Shown one piece after another: positions 38,683-47,109 of a stretch of DNA of 64,000 bases. The notes beneath the pieces were generated by a model that had not been told where the DNA came from, did not search any database, and saw only the letters and a list, made by a program, of their open reading frames with translations. Numbering within the stretch: position 1 is the stretch's first letter; each line of letters starts with the position of its first letter. The translations under genes and the position numbers were made by a program. The stretch lies in NCBI RefSeq assembly GCF_013385825.1, contig NZ_JACAPG010000018.1:1-64000 (forward strand), written 5' to 3'. The DNA is from Pseudomonas reactans (GTDB taxonomy: Bacteria; Pseudomonadota; Gammaproteobacteria; Pseudomonadales; Pseudomonadaceae).

Positions 38683-40077
38683 ATGCACGATCCCCACAGC
38701 GAACGCATGAGTAGCGGCGAGACCCGAGCGGCAAGCGGTCTGGCCCTGGTGTTCGCCTTCCGTATGCTGGGCATGTTTATGGTGTTGCCGGTGCTGGCGA
38801 CCTATGGAATGGATCTCGCAGGCGCGACCCCCGCATTGATTGGCCTGGCCATTGGCGCCTACGGTCTAACCCAGGCGATTTTCCAGATTCCCTTCGGGAT
38901 CATTTCCGACCGTATTGGTCGCCGCCCAGTCATCTATCTCGGGCTGATCGTGTTCGCCCTCGGCAGTGTGCTCGCGGCTCAGTCCGACTCCATCTGGGGC
39001 GTGATTGCCGGACGTATCCTACAAGGCGCCGGAGCGATTTCCGCGGCGGTGATGGCCTTGCTGTCGGACCTGACCCGCGAACAACACCGCACCAAGGCCA
39101 TGGCCATGATCGGCATGACTATCGGCCTGTCGTTTGCCGTGGCCATGGTGGTCGGTCCCTTGCTGACCCGTGCGTTCGGCTTGCATGGACTGTTCCTCGC
39201 CACCGGCGGTATGGCGCTGTTCGGCATCGTGATCGTGGCCTTCATGGTGCCGCGCTCCACCGGCACATTGCAGCATCGCGAGTCGGGCGTCGCACGCAAG
39301 GCGCTCTTGCCGACGCTCAAGCACCCGGACCTGCTGCGCCTGGATTTAGGTATCTTCGTATTGCACGCGATGCTGATGTGCAGCTTCGTCGCCTTGCCCC
39401 TGGCGCTGGTTGAAAAAGCCGGCCTGCCCAAGGAGCAGCACTGGTGGGTCTACCTCACTGCGCTGCTGATTTCGTTCTTCGCCATGATCCCATTCATCAT
39501 CTATGGCGAGAAAAAACGCAAAATGAAACGAATCCTGCTCGGCGCCGTCACGACGCTGATGCTCACTGAGCTATTCTTCTGGCAGTTCGGCGACAGCCTG
39601 CGGGCGCTGGTAATCGGCACGGTGGTGTTTTTCACCGCGTTCAACCTGCTGGAGGCTTCATTGCCTTCGCTGATCAGCAAAGTTTCACCGGCCGGTGGCA
39701 AGGGCACGGCGATGGGGGTGTATTCCACCAGCCAGTTCCTCGGTTCTGCACTGGGCGGCATCATGGGGGGCTGGATGTTCCAGCATGGCGGTTTGTCGGT
39801 TGTCTTCCTCGGATGCGCCGGGCTGGCTGCACTTTGGCTGGCCTTTGCTGTTACCATGCGCGAACCTCCCTACGTCACAAGTCTGCGTTTGCCGCTATCG
39901 CCCGAGGCGATCCGCGAAAGCGGTCTGGTAGAGCGCCTCAAGGCAGTCGTAGGGGTAACAGATGCAGTCGTGGTCGCGGAAGAGGCGGCCATTTACATCA
40001 AATTGGACACCGAATTATTGGATCGCGCGACGCTTGAGCAACTGGTCAACCCAGTGCCGACAGCGCGCCCAGCCTAG
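38683..40077 (+). CDS. MFS transporter, YajR-like with C-terminal YAM domain
   Basis: A 464-aa inner-membrane secondary transporter with 12 predicted helices. The MFS motif A is visible as GIISDRIGRRPVIYLGLIV after helix 2, and the helix-4 segment as GRILQGAGAISAAVMAL. After the last helix (ending near 390) a soluble tail with DAVVVAEEAAIYIKLDTELL has the pattern of the ferredoxin-like YAM domain of E. coli YajR. The substrate is unknown. It is divergent from uvrA and 9 nt upstream of ssb, matching the uvrA-MFS-ssb order known in P. aeruginosa, so ssb may be cotranscribed. Confidence 0.85.
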   Translation: MHDPHSERMSSGETRAASGLALVFAFRMLGMFMVLPVLATYGMDLAGATPALIGLAIGAYGLTQAIFQIPFGIISDRIGRRPVIYLGLIVFALGSVLAAQSDSIWGVIAGRILQGAGAISAAVMALLSDLTREQHRTKAMAMIGMTIGLSFAVAMVVGPLLTRAFGLHGLFLATGGMALFGIVIVAFMVPRSTGTLQHRESGVARKALLPTLKHPDLLRLDLGIFVLHAMLMCSFVALPLALVEKAGLPKEQHWWVYLTALLISFFAMIPFIIYGEKKRKMKRILLGAVTTLMLTELFFWQFGDSLRALVIGTVVFFTAFNLLEASLPSLISKVSPAGGKGTAMGVYSTSQFLGSALGGIMGGWMFQHGGLSVVFLGCAGLAALWLAFAVTMREPPYVTSLRLPLSPEAIRESGLVERLKAVVGVTDAVVVAEEAAIYIKLDTELLDRATLEQLVNPVPTARPA

Positions 40078-40086
40078 GAGAACGTT

Positions 40087-40602
40087 ATGGCCCGTGGGGT
40101 TAACAAAGTCATATTGGTCGGTACGTGCGGCCAGGATCCCGAAGTTCGCTACTTGCCTAACGGTAACGCCGTGACCAACCTGAGTCTGGCGACCAGCGAA
40201 CAGTGGACCGACAAGCAAACCGGCCAGAAGGTCGAGAAAACTGAATGGCACCGTGTGTCGATGTTCGGCAAAGTTGCTGAGATCGCTGGTGAGTACCTGC
40301 GTAAAGGTTCGCAGGTGTACATCGAAGGCAAGCTGCAAACCCGCGAGTGGGAAAAAGACGGCATCAAGCGTTACACCACTGAAATCGTGGTCGACATGCA
40401 AGGCACCATGCAACTGCTGGGCGGCCGTCCACAGGGCGACCAACAGGGTCAGGGCGGCATGTCCAACTCGGCACCGCGTCCACAGCAGTCGCGCCCACAG
40501 CCAAGCCAGCAGCCACAGCGTGAGTCGCGTCCAGCGCCACAACAGGCCGCTCCGCAGCCGGCTCCGGATTTCGATAGCTTTGATGACGATATCCCGTTCT
40601 AG
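40087..40602 (+). CDS. ssb: Single-stranded DNA-binding protein
   Basis: SSB coats single-stranded DNA in replication, recombination and repair and recruits partners through its tail. The 171-aa protein has the OB fold (1 to about 110) with ARGVNKVILVGTCGQDPEVR and TEWHRVSMFGKVAEIAGEYL. A Gln/Pro-rich linker follows, then the conserved acidic tip DSFDDDIPF at the C-terminus. It may share an SOS-responsive region with uvrA through the upstream MFS gene, as an inference. Confidence 0.97.
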   Translation: MARGVNKVILVGTCGQDPEVRYLPNGNAVTNLSLATSEQWTDKQTGQKVEKTEWHRVSMFGKVAEIAGEYLRKGSQVYIEGKLQTREWEKDGIKRYTTEIVVDMQGTMQLLGGRPQGDQQGQGGMSNSAPRPQQSRPQPSQQPQRESRPAPQQAAPQPAPDFDSFDDDIPF

Positions 40603-40634
40603 GGTGCATTAAAGCCAAAAGCTGCAAACTAAAA

Positions 40635-40670
40635 AACCGTACCGCCGAGAAGGCCGTGCGGTTTTTTTTT
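40635..40670. terminator. Terminator between ssb and the convergent hydrolase gene
   Basis: A 12-bp stem AACCGTACCGCC / GGCCGTGCGGTT (one mismatch, one wobble) with a GAGAA loop has A residues before and a long T-run after. It can serve both convergent genes. Confidence 0.85.
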
Positions 40671-40684
40671 GCATCGCTAACGGT

Positions 40685-41509
40685 TCAGAGCTGTGCAAAA
40701 CGCAACATATCTCCGTTGACTCGCTGCTTGTGCGTGTCGGTTAGCCCATGGGGTGCGCCTGCGTACACCAGTAACTGAGCGTGTGGAATCAAGCGCTTGC
40801 TCTCCAGAGCCGCAGCCTGGATCGGCACGATTTGATCGTCTCCACCGTGGATGATGAGCGTGGGTATAGTGAAATGCTTCAAGTCTTCGCGAAAGTCGGT
40901 TTCTGAAAATGCCTTGATGCTGTCAAAAGTATTCTTGTGCCCGCCCATGACCCCCTGCATCCAGAATGAATTGATCAAGCCTTGAGAGGGAGTAACTCCC
41001 GCCCGGTTGAATCCGAAAAATGGGCCGCTGGCCAGATCAAGGTAGAGCTGCGAGCGGTTGGCGATGGAGTTGGCACGCATGCCGTCGAAAACTTCAATGG
41101 GTGTCCCTTGGGGGTTGCTGGCGGTTTTGAGCATCAATGGCGTTACGGCGCAGATCAAACCGGCCTTTGCCACACGCCCAGTGCCATGGCGCGCGATATA
41201 GCGTGCCACTTCGCCGCCTCCGGTGGAGAAACCGAAAAGGATTACATTTGTCAGATCCAGATGCTCGATCAGCTCCGCTAAATCATCTGCGTAATGGTCC
41301 ATATCATTGCCGTCCCACGGCTGGCTTGAACGGCCATGCCCTCGGCGGTCATGTGCAATGGCGCGAAAACCGTTGTTGGCGAAATGCAGCATCTGCGATT
41401 CCCAACTATCACTATTGAGCGGCCATCCGTGGCAGAACACAACGGGTTGGCCGCTGCCCCAGTCCTTGTAGTAGAGATCGTTACCTTCGCGAGTTTTAAG
41501 ATAAGCCAT
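40685..41509 (-). CDS. Alpha/beta hydrolase, non-haem chloroperoxidase-like
   Basis: A 274-aa alpha/beta hydrolase very like the cofactor-free chloroperoxidase/esterase of P. fluorescens. The oxyanion segment is FCHGWPLN, the nucleophile serine is in GFSTGGGEVARYIARHG (near residue 97), an acid is near the IIHGGDDQIVP segment, and the histidine is in GAPHGLTDTH. These enzymes are esterases; the halogenation seen in vitro is a side reaction through peracids, so the natural substrate is unknown. No signal peptide. The LysR gene lies 125 nt upstream on the same strand. Confidence 0.85.
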   Translation of the reverse strand: MAYLKTREGNDLYYKDWGSGQPVVFCHGWPLNSDSWESQMLHFANNGFRAIAHDRRGHGRSSQPWDGNDMDHYADDLAELIEHLDLTNVILFGFSTGGGEVARYIARHGTGRVAKAGLICAVTPLMLKTASNPQGTPIEVFDGMRANSIANRSQLYLDLASGPFFGFNRAGVTPSQGLINSFWMQGVMGGHKNTFDSIKAFSETDFREDLKHFTIPTLIIHGGDDQIVPIQAAALESKRLIPHAQLLVYAGAPHGLTDTHKQRVNGDMLRFAQL

Positions 41510-41634
41510 GGCGTAGCTCCAACTTGAACGTATTTAATGGGGGGTTAGCCAGTAAATTCGTCCGTGGACACTGCGCTGGCATCTGCATTGACGACCAACA
41601 GAACGCGAAGCTTGAGTGGGTCGAAAACGAAAGA

Positions 41635-42576
41635 CTAGTCCAGTTTCGCGGGCGGCGTGTCGGGATGGGATGCGTCTTTTGAAGCCGTGCTGATCACCAA
41701 CGCTCGGAATCTCTCGAGCACCGACGATGCATCCCCTATCCGCGTCGCCAGGTGCAGCGGCGCCACCAGGCTCTGGCACTCCGTCAGCTCCCGATACACG
41801 ATGCCGTCCCCGCGCAACCGCTGCATCGACGCTGGCACGATGGACACGCCAAGTCCCGCCGCCACCAGGCTCAATGTCGCAGTCATGCGTGGGGCTTCCT
41901 GCACCACTTGCGGGCTGAACCCCGCTTCACGACACGCGACCAGAATCGCGTCATACAACCCCAACCCCACGCGGCGGCGATAAAGCACGAAGGATTCGGT
42001 CGCCAGTGCCTTCAAGGGTAGGGGAGAGCCTGCACCAAGCGCCAGCGGGTGATCGGTGGGCAGCGCCAGCAGCATCGGCTCCACCAGGATGGGTTCGTCC
42101 TGCAGCGACTGGGTCCCGCTGAGAGGCGAGCGGATAAACGCCGCGTCGAGTTTTTCGTGTACCAATGCGTCCAGCAGCTCGCCGGTGCCAGCTTCCTCCA
42201 GCACCACTGTGACGCCGACAAAGGTTTCGCGAAACAGCCGCAGCACACTCGGCACAAAAGGATGGAGCGCCGCCGAGCTGGTGAAGCCGATGGCAAGCCG
42301 GCCACGTTCACCGCGTGCGGCACGGCGTACCACCTCTGCAATCCCTTCAGCGTGCACAAGGATCTCCCGCGCCTCATCCAGCAACGCAAGCCCGGCGGTG
42401 GTGGGGCGCACGCCACGGGGCAGGCGCTCCATCAGGACTACACCCAATTCGGCCTCAAGGCTTTGCAACATCCGCGTCAACGGTGGCTGCTGCATGCCTA
42501 GGCGTTCGGCTGCGCGGGTGATATAGCCTTCTTCTGCGATGGCAACGAAGGCCTTGAGTTGGCGAAGCTCCAGCAT
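41635..42576 (-). CDS. LysR-family transcriptional regulator
   Basis: A 313-aa regulator with an N-terminal winged helix-turn-helix: MLELRQLKAFVAIAEEGYI then TRAAERLGMQQPPLTRMLQS. The C-terminal substrate-binding domain runs from about residue 90. The ATG at 42576 is chosen because the HTH begins there; 17 earlier in-frame codons are unlike the family. The tam-like gene is divergent 100 nt away and the alpha/beta hydrolase follows on the same strand, so either could be its target. The inducer is unknown. Confidence 0.88.
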   Translation of the reverse strand: MLELRQLKAFVAIAEEGYITRAAERLGMQQPPLTRMLQSLEAELGVVLMERLPRGVRPTTAGLALLDEAREILVHAEGIAEVVRRAARGERGRLAIGFTSSAALHPFVPSVLRLFRETFVGVTVVLEEAGTGELLDALVHEKLDAAFIRSPLSGTQSLQDEPILVEPMLLALPTDHPLALGAGSPLPLKALATESFVLYRRRVGLGLYDAILVACREAGFSPQVVQEAPRMTATLSLVAAGLGVSIVPASMQRLRGDGIVYRELTECQSLVAPLHLATRIGDASSVLERFRALVISTASKDASHPDTPPAKLD

Positions 42577-42676
42577 AGGGATACTTTTCAAGTATGGGAT
42601 GGCGTCAATCCTGGCATTTGTTCTCATGCCTCACAAGATTTAGGCTGTGGCCAACCTCAAAAAGAAGGAAGCCGTG

Positions 42677-43438
42677 ATGACCTGGTCTGCCAAGCAATAC
42701 ACGATGTTTGAACAGCAGCGCACCCGTCCCGTTCGCGACCTGGTGGCGGCCATTCCAAACACTGACGTCCGCACCGCCGTGGACTTGGGCTGCGGCCCCG
42801 GAAACTCCACCGAGGTGCTGGCCGAACGCTTCCCGCAAGCGCACGTCACCGGCATGGACAGCTCCGACGACATGCTGGCCGACGCCCGCAAAAGGCTGCC
42901 GGCGCTGAACTTTGAACTGGCAGATATCGGTGACTGGAAACCTGCGCAAACTTTCGATGTGATCCTGGCCAATGCATCCCTGCAATGGTTGCCGGACCAC
43001 GCCACGCTTTACCCGCATCTGGTCCACCAGTTGGCGCCGGGTGGCACGCTGGCAGTGCAAACCCCGGACAACCTCGACGAACCCGCCCACCGGCTCGCCC
43101 GCGAAGTCGCGGCCGAGGGGCCGTGGTCGGCCAAGATCGGAACGGTCAAACACAACGAGCGCCACACCGCGAGCTACTACTACGAACTGCTGAGCAAACA
43201 TTGCAGTACCGTCGATGTATGGCGCACCACCTATCAGCACCCATTGGCGGATCACGCAGCGGTGGTGGAGTGGTTCAAGGCGTCGGCCCTGAGACCCTTC
43301 CTCGCCCCTTTGACTGACAGCGAAAAAGCTGCCTTCCTGCAGGAATATCAGGCGCGAATTACTCAGGCCTATCCAGCCCTGGCTGACGGCACTGTGCTGC
43401 TGCCGTTTCCGCGCCTGTTCATCATTGCCACTGCGTAG
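42677..43438 (+). CDS. tam: Trans-aconitate 2-methyltransferase-like SAM methyltransferase
   Basis: A 253-aa class I methyltransferase resembling E. coli Tam, which methyl-esterifies trans-aconitate, a spontaneous by-product that inhibits aconitase. The SAM motif DLGCGPGNST is at about 36-45. Tam-like features are LANASLQWLPDH, the GGTLAVQTPDN strand and the C-terminal PFPRLFIIA. The ATG at 42677 (MTWSAKQY) has an AAGGAAG site; an upstream in-frame start is unconserved. It is divergent from the LysR gene. Confidence 0.82.
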   Translation: MTWSAKQYTMFEQQRTRPVRDLVAAIPNTDVRTAVDLGCGPGNSTEVLAERFPQAHVTGMDSSDDMLADARKRLPALNFELADIGDWKPAQTFDVILANASLQWLPDHATLYPHLVHQLAPGGTLAVQTPDNLDEPAHRLAREVAAEGPWSAKIGTVKHNERHTASYYYELLSKHCSTVDVWRTTYQHPLADHAAVVEWFKASALRPFLAPLTDSEKAAFLQEYQARITQAYPALADGTVLLPFPRLFIIATA

Positions 43439-43449
43439 GCCGTGGTCAC

Positions 43450-43476
43450 GCTATCGCCGGCAAGCCGGCTCCTACA
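43450..43476. repeat. Single REP element (GCCGGC class)
   Basis: A copy of the Pseudomonas REP palindrome with core CGCCGGCAAGCCGGC and flank TCCTACA. It sits between the convergent tam-like and isochorismatase-family genes and overlaps the end of the latter, whose TAG stop is the TAG of GTAGGAGCC. Confidence 0.85.
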
Positions 43477-44023
43477 CGGGGGCGAGAAACTCATCGGTCG
43501 ATACTACGGTTGCGTAGCCGAACGCCAGTGATGCCATATAAGCGTCATGCACCTGCGCAGCCGGGATCACCTTGCCATTGAACTCCAGATCCCGCGTGGC
43601 GCAGGCGTCATGGATCAGCGTGACCTTATAGCCCAGGTCCGCTGCTGCACGTACCACCGCGTCGATGCACATATGGCTCATGCTGCCGACCACCACCAGG
43701 TCCGTGATGCTGCGTTGCTCCAGCAGTTCGCGCAGGTTGGTTTCGCGAAACGCATTCACAAAGTGTTTAAGCACCACCGGCTCATTGCCTTCGTTCAGCA
43801 CTTTGCTGTGCAGGTGCGCACCGTCGGAACCCGGCGTGAAGAATGGCGCGTCCTCGGAGGTGAACTCATGGCGTACATGAATCACCGCATCACCCGCCTG
43901 GCGAAACGCCTGCAGCACTTGCGCGGCCTTGTCTGCCGCGGCGTCCACGCCGTCGAGTGGCCACTTGCCCTGAGGGAAGTAGTCGTTCTGGATATCGATT
44001 AGGATGAGCGCTTGCTTGGCCAT
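43472..44023 (-). CDS. Isochorismatase-family cysteine hydrolase
   Basis: A 183-aa cytoplasmic hydrolase of the isochorismatase/nicotinamidase fold. The triad Asp is in LILIDIQNDYF (residue 10), the Lys is in VVLKHFVNAF near 86, and the nucleophile Cys is in MSHMCIDAVVRAA near 119. Family members hydrolyse isochorismate, nicotinamide, N-carbamoyl amides or ureas; the substrate here cannot be told. The stop codon is inside a REP element. The GlxA-like regulator is divergent 96 nt away and probably controls it. The frame stays open upstream, but this is antisense to the regulator. Confidence 0.85.
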   Translation of the reverse strand: MAKQALILIDIQNDYFPQGKWPLDGVDAAADKAAQVLQAFRQAGDAVIHVRHEFTSEDAPFFTPGSDGAHLHSKVLNEGNEPVVLKHFVNAFRETNLRELLEQRSITDLVVVGSMSHMCIDAVVRAAADLGYKVTLIHDACATRDLEFNGKVIPAAQVHDAYMASLAFGYATVVSTDEFLAPV

Positions 44024-44119
44024 GTGTGTTGCCTCGTGATGGGTTGATGGGCCCAGTATCTTAGCTGGCGCCCGCACCGGGGATTGGCTGCACCGACAAT
44101 AACAGGGGGAAAACTGACA

Positions 44120-45079
44120 ATGGCGGTCGTCGAGCTGGGCGTGTTGATTTACCAAGGTGCGCAGTTGGCGGCCGTGCATGGCTTGACCGACCTGTTCGGC
44201 GTGGCCAACCGCATCGCCGCCGAGCATCAGTCCGCGCAATTGCCGTTGCTGCGGGTCAGCCATTGGCAGGTAGATGTTACCGGCAAACCGGCGCGCGTAT
44301 TCAGCAGCCATCCCGGCCCTGACCAGCCGATGATGGCCGTATTGGTGCCGCCGTCGATAGGTGAATTCACCGAAGACCAGGCGCCGCCCGCGCTGCTGGA
44401 ATGGATCCGCCAGCAACACGCGGCAGGCACGGTACTGGGCGGTGTGTGCATTGGCTCGATCATGCTGGCGCGCAGCGGCTTGCTCGACGGACGCAGTGCA
44501 ACCACGCATTGGTCGTCCGCCAAATCCTTCGCGGTCCGTTACCCGGCGGTGCGCCTGGAGGCGGATAAGCCCATCGTCGATGACGGCGACCTGATCACCA
44601 CCGCCGGCTTGATGGCCTGGTCCGAACTCGGCCTGCGGCTGGTCGATCGCCTGATGGGGCCGAGCATCGCGGCCGATACCGCGCGTTTCCTGGTGATCGA
44701 GCACAGTGACAGCGCCAGCCAATGCCGCAGCAACTTCGCGCCGATACTCGGCCACGGTGACGCGGCCATCCTCAAGGTTCAGCACTGGCTTCAAGCCAGT
44801 GGCGCGGTGGATGTTTCCCTTACGGTAATGGCCCAGGAAGCGGGTTTGGAAGAGCGCACCTTCCTGCGGCGCTTTCGCAACGCGACGGGCTTGAAACCCA
44901 CCGAGTACTGTCAGCACTTGCGGGTGGGCAAGGCGCGGCAGATGCTGGAGTTCACCAACGGCACCATCGACCATATCGCATGGACCGTGGGTTACCAGGA
45001 CCCCGGTGCCTTTCGCGCTACCTTCAAGAAGATCACCGGTCTTTCGCCCAGCGACTACCGCAGCCGTTTCGGTGTGTGA
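44120..45079 (+). CDS. GlxA-family AraC-type transcriptional regulator
   Basis: A 319-aa regulator with an N-terminal DJ-1/PfpI-like domain (about 1-190) and a C-terminal AraC domain (about 215-319). The N-terminal domain has the nucleophile-elbow-like GGVCIGSIMLARSGLLDG, which keeps a cysteine. The AraC part shows the two HTH units, with MAQEAGLEERTFLRRFRNAT and the signature AWTVGYQDPGAFRATFKKIT. The start at 44120 follows a GGGGGA site. Divergent orientation suggests it controls the isochorismatase-family gene. The ligand is unknown. Confidence 0.87.
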   Translation: MAVVELGVLIYQGAQLAAVHGLTDLFGVANRIAAEHQSAQLPLLRVSHWQVDVTGKPARVFSSHPGPDQPMMAVLVPPSIGEFTEDQAPPALLEWIRQQHAAGTVLGGVCIGSIMLARSGLLDGRSATTHWSSAKSFAVRYPAVRLEADKPIVDDGDLITTAGLMAWSELGLRLVDRLMGPSIAADTARFLVIEHSDSASQCRSNFAPILGHGDAAILKVQHWLQASGAVDVSLTVMAQEAGLEERTFLRRFRNATGLKPTEYCQHLRVGKARQMLEFTNGTIDHIAWTVGYQDPGAFRATFKKITGLSPSDYRSRFGV

Positions 45080-45250
45080 ATCGTGCAGAACGCCGCCGCG
45101 TTAACGGGTCGTCGTGCAGAATAAAGCAGGCCAACTGCCATCGGTTTTTCGGCAACCGATTGATTTGAATGCAATCCCGTCCGAACGCGCCTTGGCCTGA
45201 TCTCTGCAACGTTCTCTCTACACACATGGCGGGATGGCCAAGGGGGACGC

Positions 45251-46360
45251 ATGACCCCGACTCAACGCAAGAAGCTGGTGGTTGCGCACTCCACACGTGA
45301 GGGTGCGCCTCGGCATGAGGTCGAAACCAATCGCGCCCTGGCGCGCTGGTTGGCGCAGATTCTCGGGCTCAAATTCGGCGGCAGCTACGACGCTGATCTG
45401 CACGCGGGGCGGGCATTGTACCTGCTGCCCACACAGACTCTCGTCGGCCCGGCCCAGGCCCGAGCGCTGAATATCAAGGGACCGGAGGATCTGTGGGGCG
45501 GTTACGTCGACCACGACTTCATCTGCACCAAAGCCATCAGTCATGGCTTGCTCGGCCCTGACGCTAAAGCGCCGGAAGGTTGGTCGGCGTTGTTCTGCGA
45601 GCGTGTACGCAATGTCGTGCTGGACGGCTTGAGCGTCTTCGCACTGGAAGACGCGCGGCTCGCAGCCACACGCTTGCTCCACAGCGGCCCCATCCGCTTG
45701 AAACCCGTGCACGCCTGCGCGGGCCGAGGCCAGGAAGTTATCCACAGCCTGGATGAATTCGAGGCCGTGCTGGCGCGATCCGACGCCGCGAAACTCTTTA
45801 ACGAAGGGGTTGTTCTGGAGCAGGACCTGCACGATGTGGTCACTCACAGTGTTGGCCAAAGTTTTATCGGCGACCACGTGTTCAGCTACTGCGGCGAGCA
45901 ATACCTGACGAAAGACGGGCAGGGCGAAGAGGTCTACGGCGGTTCCAACCTGCTGGTCGTGCCCGGCTATTACGAAGACCTGTTGCAACTCGAACTGGCC
46001 GACGACGTACGCGAAGCCATCGAGCAAGCCCAGGTCTTCGACACTGTTGCGGATGAAGCTTACCCCGGCTTCTACGCATCGCGACGCAACTACGACATCG
46101 CCCAAGGCCTCGACAGTAATGGCCAACGCCGCAGCGGCGTGCTCGAACAGTCCTGGCGCATGGGCGGGGCGAGCAGCGCCGAAGTCGCAGCTCTGCAAAG
46201 TTTTATCAACAACCCTGGCCTGCGTGCGATCCATGTGTCCTCGGTGGAAACCTATGTGGACCAACCGCTGCCGGCCAATGCCATCGAGGTGTATCGCGGC
46301 CCGGCGGAAAGCAGCGAGTTTCTTCTCAAGTACGTGACGGTTACCTCTTATGACGGCTAG
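45251..46360 (+). CDS. DUF3182 family protein, possibly ATP-grasp-like
   Basis: A 369-aa protein I recognise as the DUF3182 family of pseudomonads, of unknown function. There is no signal peptide or membrane segment. Several features resemble ATP-grasp enzymes, as an inference only: a central IRLKPVHACAGRGQEVI segment (near 147) like the Lys-containing nucleotide loop, GVVLEQDLHDVV (near 185) like the hinge strand, and a late VSSVETYVDQPLPA. Its last 11 nt overlap the start of the alpha/beta hydrolase gene, so the two are coupled. The 171 nt upstream hold a small hairpin (45140-45160) and no clear promoter match. Confidence 0.7.
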   Translation: MTPTQRKKLVVAHSTREGAPRHEVETNRALARWLAQILGLKFGGSYDADLHAGRALYLLPTQTLVGPAQARALNIKGPEDLWGGYVDHDFICTKAISHGLLGPDAKAPEGWSALFCERVRNVVLDGLSVFALEDARLAATRLLHSGPIRLKPVHACAGRGQEVIHSLDEFEAVLARSDAAKLFNEGVVLEQDLHDVVTHSVGQSFIGDHVFSYCGEQYLTKDGQGEEVYGGSNLLVVPGYYEDLLQLELADDVREAIEQAQVFDTVADEAYPGFYASRRNYDIAQGLDSNGQRRSGVLEQSWRMGGASSAEVAALQSFINNPGLRAIHVSSVETYVDQPLPANAIEVYRGPAESSEFLLKYVTVTSYDG

Positions 46361-47105
46361 AAGCGAAAGCATTGCGATCGATATCGACGACGAACAGATG
46401 AGCGGCACCTTCCTCAGTCCCAAGTCCAAAGTCCCCGGCGTGTTGTTTGTGCACGGTTGGGGCGGCAGCCAGGAGCGAGACCTCGAGCGGGCTAAAGGCA
46501 TCGCCGGCTTGGGTTGTGTATGCCTGACCTTCGACCTGCGCGGGCACGCCGGCACGGGCATTCCATTGTCCCGCGTCACCCGCGAAGACAACCTGCGCGA
46601 CCTGCTGGCGGCCTATGACCGACTGCTGTCCCACCCGGCCATCGACACCTCGGCGGTGGCAGTGGTGGGCACCAGTTACGGCGGCTACCTCGCGGCGATT
46701 CTCACCTCATTGCGCCCGGTGCGCTGGCTGGCGCTGCGCGTACCGGCGCTGTACCGCGATCAGGAATGGCTCAAACCCAAGCGTGATCTGGATAAGGCCG
46801 ACCTGATGGATTACCGCAGTACGTTGGTCCACGCCGAAACCAATCGCGCCTTGCACGCGTGTTCGGCGTTTACCGGTGATGTGTTGATCGTCGAATCGGA
46901 AACCGATGACCACGTGCCCCACGCCACCATCATGAGCTACCGCGCGGCGTGCCAGCAGACCCACTCCCTGACCCACCGAATCATCGACGGCGCCGACCAT
47001 TCCCTCAGCGATCCGGTGTCCCAGCAGGCCTACACCTCAATCCTGGTGGACTGGATCACCGAGATGGTGGTGGGCGAGCGGTTGAGCATCATCCAGTCCC
47101 AGTAA
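46350..47105 (+). CDS. Alpha/beta hydrolase (dienelactone hydrolase/BAAT-like)
   Basis: A 251-aa cytoplasmic hydrolase. It has the oxyanion strand GVLFVHGWGGSQ, the nucleophile elbow VVGTSYGGYLAAI (Ser near 111), an acid in the ESETDDHVPH region and the histidine in IDGADHSLSD. Substrate unknown; the fold is that of esterases and peptidase S9-like hydrolases. It overlaps the DUF3182 gene by 11 nt, so they should act together. Its stop is only 4 nt from the stop of the convergent ybhN-like gene, with no terminator between them. Confidence 0.8.
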   Translation: MTARSESIAIDIDDEQMSGTFLSPKSKVPGVLFVHGWGGSQERDLERAKGIAGLGCVCLTFDLRGHAGTGIPLSRVTREDNLRDLLAAYDRLLSHPAIDTSAVAVVGTSYGGYLAAILTSLRPVRWLALRVPALYRDQEWLKPKRDLDKADLMDYRSTLVHAETNRALHACSAFTGDVLIVESETDDHVPHATIMSYRAACQQTHSLTHRIIDGADHSLSDPVSQQAYTSILVDWITEMVVGERLSIIQSQ

Positions 47106-47109
47106 GGGC

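Noticed and set aside
44024..44974. N-terminal extension of the isochorismatase-family frame to about 500 codons
   Set aside because: The extra part is antisense to the GlxA-like regulator and not family-like. The ATG at 44023 begins the conserved fold.
45080..45250. AlgU (sigma22) promoter before the DUF3182 gene
   Set aside because: A GAAC...TCTC pair is present, but the spacing is about 12-14 nt instead of 16-17, so it is not a credible match.
40685..47105. Genomic island or prophage remnant in the accessory stretch
   Set aside because: No integrase, transposase, direct repeats or tRNA-end duplication was found, and base composition looks like the neighbours by eye.
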